Below are positions 28,201 through 35,479 of a stretch of DNA of 64,000 nucleotides, in pieces. Every line of letters begins with the position of its first letter. Position 1 is the stretch's first letter. Both the position numbers and the translations under genes were made by a program. The notes beneath the pieces were generated by a model that saw nothing but the letters and a program-made list of their open reading frames with translations, was not told the DNA's origin and did no database searches. This stretch comes from Pseudomonas fluorescens (lineage in GTDB: Bacteria > Pseudomonadota > Gammaproteobacteria > Pseudomonadales > Pseudomonadaceae): the NCBI RefSeq assembly GCF_902497775.2, contig NZ_OZ024668.1, positions 2,565,826-2,629,825 on the forward strand, written 5' to 3'.

Positions 28201-28321
28201 TGGCCAGGGTGTCGATACTGATACCCCCGTCAAAGCCCTCTACTGGAGCCGCCATACGATAAATCGCGATCGGGCTCAGTGCTGTCGGCACTGCGGTAAT
28301 CGGTGTTTGCAGATCATTCAT
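22022..28321 (-). CDS. Giant Ig-like repeat protein (2,099 aa), unknown function
   Basis: No recognised name. The ATG at 28321 has GAGG seven bases upstream. The chain is built of modules of about 110-130 residues. Each opens with a Pro/Val-rich linker and a x-LD-x element, then V-x-V--Y--M--GD-I-L-W-G and a closing V-x-Y-x-V strand, which suggests beta-sandwich (Ig/bacterial Ig-like) domains. By eye there are seven modules, a cap of about 205 residues (822-1027), then seven more modules and a second cap (about 1887-2099). The two caps align (GLA-T-LP, then SGALANGR-NRV, then a W-T-FS ending). I see no signal peptide, no membrane segment, no RTX repeats and no autotransporter barrel. It is bounded downstream by a terminator and sits between the aru operon and its permease. 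An adhesin-like, surface or toxin-scaffold role is possible but unproven. Confidence 0.75.
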   Translation of the reverse strand: MNDLQTPITAVPTALSPIAIYRMAAPVEGFDGGISIDTLATSVLGVLATVPTFREAQVGDLLQVFMEGEAAPIAPAFQVAERDLNRPLSLYLATERFTPGPKRIYYTFTRQGLEYERSSVLSVQVKLTRPGGEDIDPEPGHQGLVAAEVAANPVTAAHLAAGVDVRIFHYENKAIGDVIRLSWGGIMRTHTVTEADLNHPAVINVPGSVIREAGDSPNLVVSWEVHDVVYNTSQAWAPHVSIVVDTGNAQLPVAAVQGVDSDGYLDLEALGDAPLLIAVNATAPDFAVGDQLKLRFTGYIDSGLPTHTDLEQVIRGHLPQVILFSIPNDKLWALASGLAVVSYTLVTASGEKRSQRLTVGVKGQPVALQAPSVRNVDGELAYDAIRATVDIPKYLGRTAGHEIVLVWLGTMFDGKPTVHERPWTVSAQQGGSDTVIPINVTAEHIRLLESGSVTIYYRVRMATSRSVGYRESAPLRLTVSAAGLLPAPSVEAPGNQLDPHFFPSGVQVSVSYPVMQAQDKVTLTWQGVGSDGSFSEEKTVSQPGTPLLFSVPQAVAQASLGGAVQVSYQVEPRTGRPLPSDVLSLAIRSQPPVPGLPTLTGAQSGNYDAMLGLHGAQVRVSYPGMRASDRIRVFWQGTPGTGTPELAERPGSDSGFIVVPVPPSAVGANINGEVRISYQVLRNELPALDSPALAIQVRAPAQSALSESKPALEQAVGDELELDSFDGPATVRVAPWPFIALGQRVWLEARSASGVQPLLVASAVDASAVANGLTVELPREFLTGLADSANLTLHLKVNFAASADPAKAVDFPVRTYRVRQGQLHIVVSDRGLATSALPQDWPLPTQTCGITLIGRPGAQGTVSVNGSAQFDNANQQLAFTLDSRGEFVAWLGDPYAETVLVSGVIDGVAARHVPVRFSDVFVFDQQQQEQGVRARAATGALANGRSGNRVCFDAHGFTDVTYVQVELSGSASIPGYPGQIVSLPLAQLSGDCLFEVVNSVAEEVTLTFQLPQGGSWTRFSKTLYFSSLASKYSPRAPGGDRRPWFMRVNQIKPLSLSELRIPNMREFVDHPAGLHGGISKAALDNDPKGLQVIVEPYLNMAAGDEILIYWGDEDTPVTPFPYVVKPEDINGLLFIHVPPARIPKGNSEVWFTVKALSGDGDASARLLIKVKRTLPGGPNPNPGSPHHDGLMRPIIPSGIIDLDVAMEGVTAYVISWHYMEVGDRLNLSWGGVKVQHVLQPGEVGKVIPVFIDYATIQAGGDSEELLVLYWLEDEVGNESDGASRPSYAFVEISAFLLPRPVVEPLDSEGYIDLAALGPQDATVSVFADLPLGFAPGDRVELFWRGYTADTIGLPVHREESAPLPSMPPPQRITYTIPNALVQAIAGGLAYVAYKVNRPGFPLPLPSRTTAIGVRGVPTQLGKAEVEGRDEDYLPDTLPRVVITIPPWPAMFAGQEVRVVWQGTKANGNEYIVMEDQRLSGAQVGNDVLFVWHDPEHLVAIAGGSLVLFYQVMNASGEPWVSQRLEVWVGEPAPEFIRPEVDEAENGVLDPVGIVVASTLVPIYTGMAQGQNIHLEWLSPVVAGNWFDYLPVQSARDEYFNVPEENILPSLNRPVRVRYVVKETGERSRYSDYLNLWIGPMLTNPPQPQIEEAKGDVLDLLLFPGNALLTVARWDGINEGQYYWLRCIGEDEAGNEKTITLAERQTIAPSEVDLGIRAVLPRVELQSFAHESWIRLEMLVALHDEIEEDDAIRFPERHYQFLQVNVSLTTPEILEARGNVLNLAAFAGDATLYVQRWQGIAAGQVIWIILKGSQMERAPWELPLVIAQRVTLEEVDNGIRKNIPRSALTTLSDGSRLSVHLWVDVRGGGDQEQAIEAPEKAYEMLNAPVVLNVSTGGLASTVLPNIWAHPTETNAVTVKGVADQQVSLRLSGQGRFANGQQTLAITLDKYGESQQRIRNPNASTTVTASAVGFKDVTANLQFQTTFPPAKSISSSGFVRANLASGALANGRASNRVVYDAALTDLWYMFDTPDSQPWNLTVTVTGSARIVGFSGQVAVMRINPPAWNLFFDVTNTQAEEVVITFRIRDPWTQFSRVMTFI
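25241..28321 (-). repeat. First half of the internal duplication in the giant protein
   Basis: Residues 1 to about 1027: seven Ig-like modules followed by a cap domain beginning near residue 822. The cap carries ATGALANGRSGNRV and ends WTRFSKTLYF. Boundaries are by eye. Confidence 0.6.
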
Positions 28322-28381
28322 GGCATTGCCTCGGTCAGCAGGGGGAACGGCTTCGACCCTGTGCAGGAAACGCCATGAAGA

Positions 28382-28409
28382 AAGGGTCGACTGGGGGAAG
28401 TCGACCCTT
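28382..28409 (-). terminator. Hairpin downstream of the amino-acid permease, probable terminator
   Basis: A perfect 10-bp stem (aagggtcgac / gtcgaccctt) with an eight-base loop, between the permease stop (28465) and the giant-gene start (28321). On the minus strand it is followed by ttctt, only a short T run, so termination may be partial and read-through into the giant gene is possible. Confidence 0.55.
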
Positions 28410-28464
28410 ATTCAATACCTCGTTATCGCGGCCAACAACTGACAAAAATGCTAGGTGGCCGGGT

Positions 28465-29868
28465 TTACACCGACGGCGCCAACACCCCCTGGCGCTTGCG
28501 GTGAATGATGAAGTACGCCGCGTAGCACACTGCGATGAAACCAAAACCCCAGTACAGCGACGGCCGCTGGGTTTCATCCAGCGCCAGGAACACGAACAGC
28601 GAACTGCACAGGGTGATGCACAGCAGCGGCACTAGCGGGAACAGCGGCGCGCGGTACTTGAGGTCGGCCAGCTTGCCGCCGCCCTGCAGGTAGGCGCGGC
28701 GAAAGCGATACTGGGCCAGGGCAATGACGATCCAGGTCACCGTGCCGGACATGCCGCTCACCGCCATCAGCACCATGAACAAGGTGTCGGCGGCGACGAA
28801 GCTGGTCATCAGCGACACCAGGGCAAAGCACAGGGTGATGCTCAGGGCCCGCAGCGGCACGCCGCGCGTGCTCAGCGCCGACAGGCTTTTTGGCGCCATG
28901 CCGGTCTTGGACATGGCCCAGAGGATGCGCGTCGAGGCGTACAGGCCGGAGTTGCCCACCGAGAGGATCGCGGTGAGGATGACGAAGTTCATCAGGTCCG
29001 CCGCATAGGGAATGCCGACCCTGTCGAAGACCTGTACGAACGGGCTTTCCATCAGGCCGGCCTGCTGCCACGGGACGATGGCCGAGAGCACGACGATGGC
29101 CAGCACGTAGAAGATCAGCACGCGGAACACCACGTTGCGCACAGCGCGCGGGATGCTCTTTTCCGGCTGGTCGGTTTCACCGGCGGCCACGCCCATGATC
29201 TCGCAGCCCTGGAAGGCATAGACCACGGTCATCATCACCGCGAACACCGCCGACAGGCCATTGGGGAACATCGAGTCGCCAATCAGGTTGTTCATCATCG
29301 GCGCCGGTTCGCCACTGGTCAGCGGGATCGCGCCGAAGATCACCAGCACGCCAACGATGATAAAGCCAAGGATCGCCGCCACCTTGATCCCCGAGAACCA
29401 GTATTCGGCTTCGCCAAAGGCGCGGGTGGCCAGGGCGTTGAGGCCAAACAGCACCACCACGAACAGCGCCGACCAATACCAGATCGGCACCTCGGGGAAC
29501 CAGCGCACCATCAGCATGCCGGCGGCAGTGAACTCCAGGCCCACGGTGGTGGCCCAGCTCATCCAGTACACCCAGCCGATCATGAACCCGGTGGCCGGGC
29601 CGATGAACTTGGTGGCGTGGGTCTGGAACGAGCCGGACACCGGCATCTGCACCGACAGCTCGCCCAGGCAGACCATCACCAGGTACATCAGAAAGCCTGC
29701 CACCAGGTAGGCGAGGATCGCGCCCATGGGGCCGCCCTGGTTGATGGTCACCCCCGAGCCCATGAACAGCCCGGTGCCGATCACCCCGCCCAGCGAGAGC
29801 ATGAAGATATGCCGGCTTTTCAGGGCGCGGGTAAGGTGGATGCCTTTACGGTCAGTAGAGTCAGTCAT
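28465..29868 (-). CDS. Amino-acid permease (APC superfamily, basic amino acid/GABA type)
   Basis: 467 aa with about 12 membrane helices. SLGGVIGTGLFMGSG in the first helix is the APC substrate-site signature, and the N-terminal HLTRALKSRHIFML is typical of AAT-family permeases. It would import an amino acid by proton symport in the inner membrane. Position between the AruI/AruH operon and the AruRS-like regulators suggests arginine or a related compound. GAGG lies seven bases before the ATG and overlaps the stop of a short leader frame. Confidence 0.9.
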   Translation of the reverse strand: MTDSTDRKGIHLTRALKSRHIFMLSLGGVIGTGLFMGSGVTINQGGPMGAILAYLVAGFLMYLVMVCLGELSVQMPVSGSFQTHATKFIGPATGFMIGWVYWMSWATTVGLEFTAAGMLMVRWFPEVPIWYWSALFVVVLFGLNALATRAFGEAEYWFSGIKVAAILGFIIVGVLVIFGAIPLTSGEPAPMMNNLIGDSMFPNGLSAVFAVMMTVVYAFQGCEIMGVAAGETDQPEKSIPRAVRNVVFRVLIFYVLAIVVLSAIVPWQQAGLMESPFVQVFDRVGIPYAADLMNFVILTAILSVGNSGLYASTRILWAMSKTGMAPKSLSALSTRGVPLRALSITLCFALVSLMTSFVAADTLFMVLMAVSGMSGTVTWIVIALAQYRFRRAYLQGGGKLADLKYRAPLFPLVPLLCITLCSSLFVFLALDETQRPSLYWGFGFIAVCYAAYFIIHRKRQGVLAPSV

Positions 29869-29877
29869 GTCGGCACC

Positions 29878-29946
29878 TCAACAGTGGTTGAAGCGCGGGA
29901 GGGACAGGCAATGGTGCGGGGACGGCTGAGCTTTACGGCAGTTCAT
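29878..29946 (-). CDS. Possible 22-codon leader peptide before the permease
   Basis: ATG at 29946 with GGAG nine bases upstream, reading M-N-C-R-K-A-Q-P and ending F-N-H-C, stop TGA at 29878-29880. The stop overlaps the ribosome site (TGAGG) of the permease gene, whose ATG is nine bases on, which is the layout of translational coupling. It contains two Arg, one Lys, three His and three Cys but no run of any amino acid. Too short to prove; conservation in relatives would decide. Confidence 0.4.
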   Translation of the reverse strand: MNCRKAQPSPHHCLSLPRFNHC

Positions 29947-30070
29947 TATTATTATCTCCAATAAGCTTCGAAGACCGCGGGCAGCGGTTGCCGTCGATTA
30001 TTGGAAAGCGATGTAAGCTGGGGTTGTACGCAAAGATCGAAGATGTAAAAAGTCGTAAGGTTTTTGTACG

Positions 30071-32326
30071 TCAGCTCTGGATCAGCTGTTTCAGAGTGTC
30101 GCCGGCCAGGCGCAACTGCTCGGCCAAGGGCGCTTGCAGCGTTTTCAAGGCAGCCTGGTCCTTGCTTAGCGCCGCCTCTTCCACCTCACGCAATACCGTT
30201 GCCAGGCCCCGAAAGCCCAGGGAGTCGCTGCTCCCGGCGAGGCGATGGGCGAGATGGGCGACCTCGGTGCAATCTTCGGCCTTGAGCGCCTCGGCCAGCG
30301 CGCCCTGCTGATGTTCGATGGCATCACGCAGCACCGCCAGTAGCCCCTGGACTTTCTGTTCACCCAGCAAACTACGGTGAGTATCGAGCAGCGCCCAGTC
30401 CATGCCCTGCTCTGGCACAACCGCCTCGACCACTTGCACCTGTTGCGCCAATGCCTGGCGCAAGCTGTCGAGCTTCAGCGGCTTGGCGAGGATGCCCTGC
30501 ATGCCCGCTTCAAGATAACCGCGCACCAGCGCCGGCTGTACGCTGGCGGTCAATGCCAAAATCCGGCAATCGCGGTTTGGCCCGGGCGTGCGGCGGATCT
30601 GCCGGCACAACTCGACGCCGCTGATGCCCGGCAGGTGCACATCGAGCAGGATCAGCTGGTAACGACGTTGCGCACAGAGCACCATGGCCTGTTCGCCGTC
30701 CTCGGCCATCCACAAGCGATGCCCGTCGCGCTGCAACAGGCCGCGCACCACCTCGCGGTTGAGCTCGACGTCTTCGACCACGAGGATATCCAGGGCCTGG
30801 ACCGCTGCTGCCGGCAGCACGGTTGCGGCCTCGGCGGCCGCCGTTTGCAGGCTCAATTCGAACCAGAAGCAACTGCCCTGCCCTTCGACACTGTCCAGGC
30901 CAATGCGCCCGCCGAGCAGTTCGACCAGGTGCTTGCAGATCGCCAGGCCCAGGCCGGTACCGCCGTAGCGCCGGGCCACGGCTTCGCTGGCCTGGACGAA
31001 CCGATCGAAGATCCGCCCTTGCACCGCCGGGGCAATACCGATGCCGTTGTCGCGGACACTGACCCGCAGTCGCTGCCGGCCCTGCTCCTGGTCCAGCACC
31101 TGGACCTCGACACTCACCTCACCGGCCTCGGTGAACTTGATGGCGTTGGCCAGCAGGTTGCTGAGCACCTGGCGCAGAAACTGTTCGGCGCCGTGTTGGC
31201 GGGGCGCCAGCCGGGTATCGATACGACAGCGCAACACCGTGTCGTTGTTGAGCGCGCGCGGTTCGAGCAGGGTCATGACCTCCTCGCACAACTGGCGCAA
31301 GGAAAAATCCACTGCTTCCGGGTGGCTTTCGCCCTCTTCCAGGCGGGCGAAGTAGAGCACTTCATTGAGGATGGTCAGCAGGCCTTCGCCGGCTTTGTAC
31401 AGGGCATCCAGGCGCTTGCTGTCGCGGGCGTGCAGATCCGCTTCGCGCAGCAGCTCGGCCATACCGAGGATGCCGTTGAGCGGGGTGCGCAGTTCATGAC
31501 TCATGGTCGCCAGGAAGCGCGACTTGGCCAGGTTGGCGGCCTCGGCCTCCTCCTTGGCCCGCATCAGGCTGGCGGTGCGCCGCTCGACCATTTTTTGCAG
31601 TTCGTCGCGCTTGTCCTGCAAAGCCAGGCGGTCGATTTCACGGCGGTCGATGTCGCTGAGAATGTTCCTGCGCATGTCGTCCAGGGCGTGGGCCACGGTA
31701 TCGATTTCGTCTTCGCGACTGGAGCGGCGTTTGTCCAGGCGCAGCGGCTGCTGCCAGTCGCCGGCGCCAACGCGCCGGGCAAACTCGGCCATCACTTGCA
31801 GGTGGCGGGTGACCAGCCGGTAGAACAACCCCGACAGCGCCACCGCCAGGCCACAGAGGAACATACTCATCCACAGCAGGCTGGTCAGCCCGGTGGCGAA
31901 CAGGCGCCGGTGCACCGCCCCCAGGTCAATACTGACTTCCAGCTCGCCCAGGTGGCGCGGTGGCCCCGAAGGCGGCTGATAGTCCAGGGCGAAATGCTCG
32001 ATGCGCAGCGGCCCTTGCGGTTTCGCCTCGCCCTGCAGCAAATCGAAGTCGGCACTGCTCAGGCGCACCCGCGCCACATCGGAGAAGTCCACCAGGCCGC
32101 GCAACTGCACGTTCAACTGCTCCTGATTGAGGTCCCAGAGGCTGCGCTCCAGGCTTGCCAGGTAACCGGCGCGAATCAGCGCCATGCGCGCGTCGATGTC
32201 GCGCATTTCGCGGCGGTACTCAAAGTACAGCTGCACGGTGCTGGCCAGCACGGTAAAGCACAGGCTGAACAACAGGATGAACAGCAGCAGGCGCCGCAGC
32301 AGGCCGCCGGGTTGCAGGCGGATCAT
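30071..32326 (-). CDS. aruS: Hybrid sensor histidine kinase, AruS-like
   Basis: 751 aa. Two membrane helices (about 11-31 and 146-170) flank a periplasmic sensor region. Then come HAMP and a coiled coil (to about 262), HisKA with phospho-acceptor His277 ([11 protein letters not shown]), HATPase with N box (NLLANAIKF) and G boxes, a receiver domain with Asp562 ([10 protein letters not shown]), and a C-terminal HPt with His694 (LAHRLAGSS). This suits a His-Asp-His relay to the OmpR-type regulator in the same operon. It overlaps the binding-protein gene by four bases (ATGA). AruRS control of the arginine transaminase pathway is known in P. aeruginosa; the symbol here rests on gene context. Confidence 0.82.
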   Translation of the reverse strand: MIRLQPGGLLRRLLLFILLFSLCFTVLASTVQLYFEYRREMRDIDARMALIRAGYLASLERSLWDLNQEQLNVQLRGLVDFSDVARVRLSSADFDLLQGEAKPQGPLRIEHFALDYQPPSGPPRHLGELEVSIDLGAVHRRLFATGLTSLLWMSMFLCGLAVALSGLFYRLVTRHLQVMAEFARRVGAGDWQQPLRLDKRRSSREDEIDTVAHALDDMRRNILSDIDRREIDRLALQDKRDELQKMVERRTASLMRAKEEAEAANLAKSRFLATMSHELRTPLNGILGMAELLREADLHARDSKRLDALYKAGEGLLTILNEVLYFARLEEGESHPEAVDFSLRQLCEEVMTLLEPRALNNDTVLRCRIDTRLAPRQHGAEQFLRQVLSNLLANAIKFTEAGEVSVEVQVLDQEQGRQRLRVSVRDNGIGIAPAVQGRIFDRFVQASEAVARRYGGTGLGLAICKHLVELLGGRIGLDSVEGQGSCFWFELSLQTAAAEAATVLPAAAVQALDILVVEDVELNREVVRGLLQRDGHRLWMAEDGEQAMVLCAQRRYQLILLDVHLPGISGVELCRQIRRTPGPNRDCRILALTASVQPALVRGYLEAGMQGILAKPLKLDSLRQALAQQVQVVEAVVPEQGMDWALLDTHRSLLGEQKVQGLLAVLRDAIEHQQGALAEALKAEDCTEVAHLAHRLAGSSDSLGFRGLATVLREVEEAALSKDQAALKTLQAPLAEQLRLAGDTLKQLIQS

Positions 32327-33093
32327 CGGGCATCCGCCGGCAGGTTGACCATGTCGCGGTAGGTGACTTCGCTTTGCTCCAGCCAGCGCTGGATCTCGCC
32401 GTTGTCGGTCATGCGCTGCAACTGCTGATCGATCTGCGCCATGTGCCGGCTCACGGGCGAATGCCGCGACACCGCCACCCGCAGGTAGTCGACACTGAGC
32501 GCAGTGGGCAAGGCCTGGATGTCCTTGGCGCCGGGCAAATGCTCGACGAACAGCTGGCCGGTGCGCCGCTCCTGAATGACGAAATCGATGCGCCCGCGAA
32601 TCAGCTTGCCGAAGTTCTGCTGGCTGTCAGACACCCACTCGATGTTCTGGTGGCGGGCGACGAAGCGGTCGAAGTCGGCGCCATAGCTTTCGCCGAACAA
32701 CAACCCGCCGCGGTAGTTGGCCAGGTCTTCGAGGCGCTCGAACTTCACCGGGCGCTGGCGGTTGAAAAACACCGCCACTTCCTCGCGCAGCACCGGCACG
32801 TTAGAAAAGCGCATGCCCTGGTCGCGCTGGTCGCTGTTGTAAGCCAGCACTACGTCGACCCGGCCTTCAGCGGCATCAAGCAGGCAGCGCTTCCAGTTGC
32901 CGAGCACGACGATCTCCACCTCATAGCCCAGGCGCGCGAACAACTGGCGCACCACCGTCGGCGCCAGGCCGCGTACCTGCTTGCCGTCGCTCCAGGAAAT
33001 CGGCGGGTACACCGGGTAGTCGCAATAGCGGATGCGCTCGGCGGCCTGGGCCTGGGCGCCGAGCAGCATGGCGAGCCAGAGCAACCGCCACAT
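32323..33093 (-). CDS. Periplasmic solute-binding protein in the sensory operon
   Basis: 256 aa with a signal peptide (about 1-18), then a type-3 solute-binding domain: [15 protein letters not shown], a ring of SBP strand motifs and the [14 protein letters not shown] block. No ABC permease is near. It lies between the response-regulator and kinase genes (four-base gap, four-base overlap), so it may bind a ligand and present it to the kinase rather than transport it. Similar domains are fused to kinases in BvgS/EvgS-type sensors. Confidence 0.85.
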   Translation of the reverse strand: MWRLLWLAMLLGAQAQAAERIRYCDYPVYPPISWSDGKQVRGLAPTVVRQLFARLGYEVEIVVLGNWKRCLLDAAEGRVDVVLAYNSDQRDQGMRFSNVPVLREEVAVFFNRQRPVKFERLEDLANYRGGLLFGESYGADFDRFVARHQNIEWVSDSQQNFGKLIRGRIDFVIQERRTGQLFVEHLPGAKDIQALPTALSVDYLRVAVSRHSPVSRHMAQIDQQLQRMTDNGEIQRWLEQSEVTYRDMVNLPADAR

Positions 33094-33097
33094 GCGC

Positions 33098-33814
33098 TCA
33101 GGCCGCCACGCTGGCGGTAAACAGGTAACCGGCGCCGTGAATGGTGATGATCAGTTGCGGCTCGGCCGGATCGTCGTGCAGCTTGCGCCGCAGGCGGCCG
33201 ACCAGCACGTCGATGGAGCGGTCGTTGGGCACCCATTCGCGGTTGCGGATCTGGTCCATCAACTGGTCGCGGCTCAGGGTATGGCCGCTGTTGCGCAGGA
33301 ACACGCTGAGCAGCTGGAATTCGCCGTGAGTCAGCAGGGTTTCGCCGCCCTGCGGGTCGATCAGGCGGCGGCGGTCGGTGTCCAGGGCCCAGTCGGCGAA
33401 TTGCTTGAGCGGATGATTGGCGGCGCTGGGCGGTTTGCCGGCCTGGGCATGGCGTACCCGGCGCACCAGGTTCTTGGCCCGCGACACCAGCTCGCGCGGG
33501 TTCAGCGGTTTGATCACGTAGTCATCGGCGCCGCATTCCAGGCCGACGATACGGTCGATGTCGTCGTTGCGCCCAGTGATAAGGATGATGCCGACTTCCG
33601 AGCGCACCCGCAGTTCGCGGGTCAGGGTCAGGCCATCCTTGCCCGGCAGGCGGATGTCGAGCATGACCAGGTCGACGGCCTGCTCGCCGAGAAAATGCTC
33701 GGCCTGCTCCGCGGTGGCGGCGCAGTGCACGTCGTAGCCTTCCTGGGACAGGTAGGCGTGCAGCAAGTCGCGAATAAGCGGATCGTCATCGACGACCAGT
33801 ACCCGAGGCGTCAT
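33098..33814 (-). CDS. aruR: OmpR-family response regulator, AruR-like
   Basis: 238 aa. The receiver domain has acidic pocket DDD (9-11), phospho-acceptor Asp53 (VMLDIRLPGKDG) and Lys near 102 (YVIKPLNPREL). The C-terminal winged helix (about 140-235) is of OmpR/PhoB type, with RLRRKL and IHGAGYLF. It is first in an operon with the binding protein and the hybrid kinase and should receive phosphate from the kinase HPt. By analogy with AruR of P. aeruginosa it would activate the arginine transaminase operon. The analogy is contextual. Confidence 0.85.
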   Translation of the reverse strand: MTPRVLVVDDDPLIRDLLHAYLSQEGYDVHCAATAEQAEHFLGEQAVDLVMLDIRLPGKDGLTLTRELRVRSEVGIILITGRNDDIDRIVGLECGADDYVIKPLNPRELVSRAKNLVRRVRHAQAGKPPSAANHPLKQFADWALDTDRRRLIDPQGGETLLTHGEFQLLSVFLRNSGHTLSRDQLMDQIRNREWVPNDRSIDVLVGRLRRKLHDDPAEPQLIITIHGAGYLFTASVAA

Positions 33815-33883
33815 TGCGTGTTGTCTCTTATAGGAATTGTTTTGTAACTCGCGAAGCCAGCGTACCTATTACTGAACGACCGA

Positions 33884-34528
33884 TCAACAGCCCTCGGTCA
33901 GGGTGAAGCGCCGGCGGCCACCGGCCTGCAGACCATCGACCCAGGCCTCGCAAATCTGCACGCCCTGTTCAGGCGTGAAGGTGCCGGGGTTGAGCCCCGA
34001 CTCCAGCCACAGGCCATCGAGCAAGGCACTCAGGCTGATCGCCGCAAGGTCGGCGTTGAAAGCCTGCCAGCCCTCCTCTGCGGCCAGCTCGGCCAGTAGC
34101 CGACCGAGTTCGTTGCGGTACTCGCCGTAGGAGTGATCGTGCACCTGGTTGATGGCGTCGGCGGTTTTTACCGCGCCCCAGAATGCCAGCCAGGCGTCGA
34201 GCAGCTGCGGGTCGAGCAGTTCGGCGCAGAAGGAGGCACGAAAGAACGCCGACAGCCGTTCGCGGGCATTGGGCGCAGCCTGGGCCATGGCTTCGCGGAT
34301 CAGGCCCATGACCCGGCCGGTGACGGCCATGTACGCCTCGGCGACCAGTTCGTCCTTGCCGGAATAGTGATGGCTGATCAGCCCCACCGAAACGCCGGCC
34401 TCGGCGGAGATCTTGCGGATCGAGGCGCCCTGAAAGCCGTGCCGCTTCAGACACACCAGGGTCGCTTCGACCAGGTTGGCCTTGCGCAACTCCGGAACCA
34501 TACGGCTGAAACGGGCTTCCTGGCTCAT
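33884..34528 (-). CDS. TetR-family regulator, BetI-like
   Basis: 214 aa from the ATG at 34528; the frame extends into the REP repeat upstream, so longer starts are rejected. The N-terminal helix-turn-helix (about 20-60) includes GASIRKISAEAGVSVGLISHHYSGKDEL, close to BetI-type repressors. The C-terminal half is a helical ligand/dimer domain resembling BetI (LSALLDGLWLE). BetI-like proteins often answer to choline or quaternary amines. It stands next to a small catabolic gene set, but nothing shows which genes it controls. Confidence 0.85.
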   Translation of the reverse strand: MSQEARFSRMVPELRKANLVEATLVCLKRHGFQGASIRKISAEAGVSVGLISHHYSGKDELVAEAYMAVTGRVMGLIREAMAQAAPNARERLSAFFRASFCAELLDPQLLDAWLAFWGAVKTADAINQVHDHSYGEYRNELGRLLAELAAEEGWQAFNADLAAISLSALLDGLWLESGLNPGTFTPEQGVQICEAWVDGLQAGGRRRFTLTEGC

Positions 34529-34555
34529 TGGCGGTTCTCTTCGGGTGGGGGCCTT

Positions 34556-34622
34556 TTCGCGGGGCAAGCCCGCTCCCACAGGGGGATGGGCAATCCCGGT
34601 GGGAGCGGGCTTGCCCCGCGAT
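34556..34622. repeat. REP-type palindromic repeat pair
   Basis: Two inverted arms, cgcggggcaagcccgctccc (34558 on) and gtgggagcgggcttgccccg (to 34620), separated by about 20 bases. It lies between the TetR gene start and the aldolase gene stop. Confidence 0.9.
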
Positions 34623-34652
34623 GCTGTTGAACAACTGTACAACAAGTCCCGA

Positions 34653-35408
34653 TCAGTCGCGATAGTCCGGTGCCACCCGTTCCAGCATCCTCAACAAGGC
34701 CTTCCACGCCAGTTGCATGGCGCCGCTATCGGTCAACTCGCCTTCTTTCAACTGCCGCGCGTGATCGTTGAACTGGCGCTCGGTATGGGCGCAGACCGCC
34801 TCCGACGGCAGGACAATTTCACCGGCCGCTTGCGCCGCCAGCTGGATTTCACAGGCCTTTTCCAGGTAATACATGCGCAGGAACGCCTCGCTGACGTTCT
34901 CGCCCACGGTCAGCAAACCATGGTTACGCAGCATCAGCACCGGCTTGTCGCCAAGGTCGGCAACCAGACGCTGCTGCTCGTCCATGTCCAGGGCGATGCC
35001 TTCGTAGTCGTGGTAGGCGACCTTGCCATGGAATTCCATGGAAATCTGGTTGACCGGCAACAACCCGCACTGGAGCGCCGCCACCGCGCAACCAGCCTTG
35101 GTGTGGGTGTGCAGCACGCACTGGGCATCCTCGCGGGCACCGTGAATGGCACTGTGAATGACGAAGCCGGCCGGGTTGACCGGGTATCGCGAAGGCTCCA
35201 CGGCGTGCCCCTGCAGGTCGATCTTGACCAGGTTCGAGGCGCTGATCTCATCGAACATCAAGCCATAAGGGTTGATCAGAAAATGATGCTCGGGGCCGGG
35301 AATGCGCACCGAGATGTGGGTGAAGATCAAGTCGGTCATGCGAAAGTGCGCGATCAACCGGTAGCAGGCGGCCAGCTCCTGGCGCAGGTGGATTTCGGTC
35401 TCGGTCAT
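34653..35408 (-). CDS. Class II aldolase/adducin family protein
   Basis: 251 aa from the ATG at 35408, with GAGGA upstream. Zinc-binding histidines appear in the HTHTKAG motif, and the DLIFTHISVRIPG and LINPYGLMFDEI blocks are class II aldolase signatures. Members include fuculose- and rhamnulose-phosphate aldolases and decarboxylases of unknown substrates. The close PotD-like binding protein gene on the same strand suggests a shared catabolic unit. Substrate unknown. Confidence 0.88.
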   Translation of the reverse strand: MTETEIHLRQELAACYRLIAHFRMTDLIFTHISVRIPGPEHHFLINPYGLMFDEISASNLVKIDLQGHAVEPSRYPVNPAGFVIHSAIHGAREDAQCVLHTHTKAGCAVAALQCGLLPVNQISMEFHGKVAYHDYEGIALDMDEQQRLVADLGDKPVLMLRNHGLLTVGENVSEAFLRMYYLEKACEIQLAAQAAGEIVLPSEAVCAHTERQFNDHARQLKEGELTDSGAMQLAWKALLRMLERVAPDYRD

Positions 35409-35479
35409 TATTGTTGTCCTCAGGCGAAAGGCTGGCCAGACAATAGGGCTGGACACCGCTCGATGTCCAGCCACAGGGG

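Noticed and set aside
22022..28321. The giant protein as an RTX adhesin or autotransporter
   Set aside because: No GGxGxDxxx repeats, no signal peptide and no C-terminal barrel or type I secretion tail can be seen.
28322..28464. A promoter of the giant gene next to its start
   Set aside because: The stretch between the hairpin and the ATG lacks a convincing -35/-10 pair, so no promoter was called; transcription may come from read-through of the permease unit.
30377..32362. A 661-residue open frame opposite the sensor kinase
   Set aside because: Antisense of the hybrid kinase; lacks any domain signal, while the kinase frame has all catalytic boxes.
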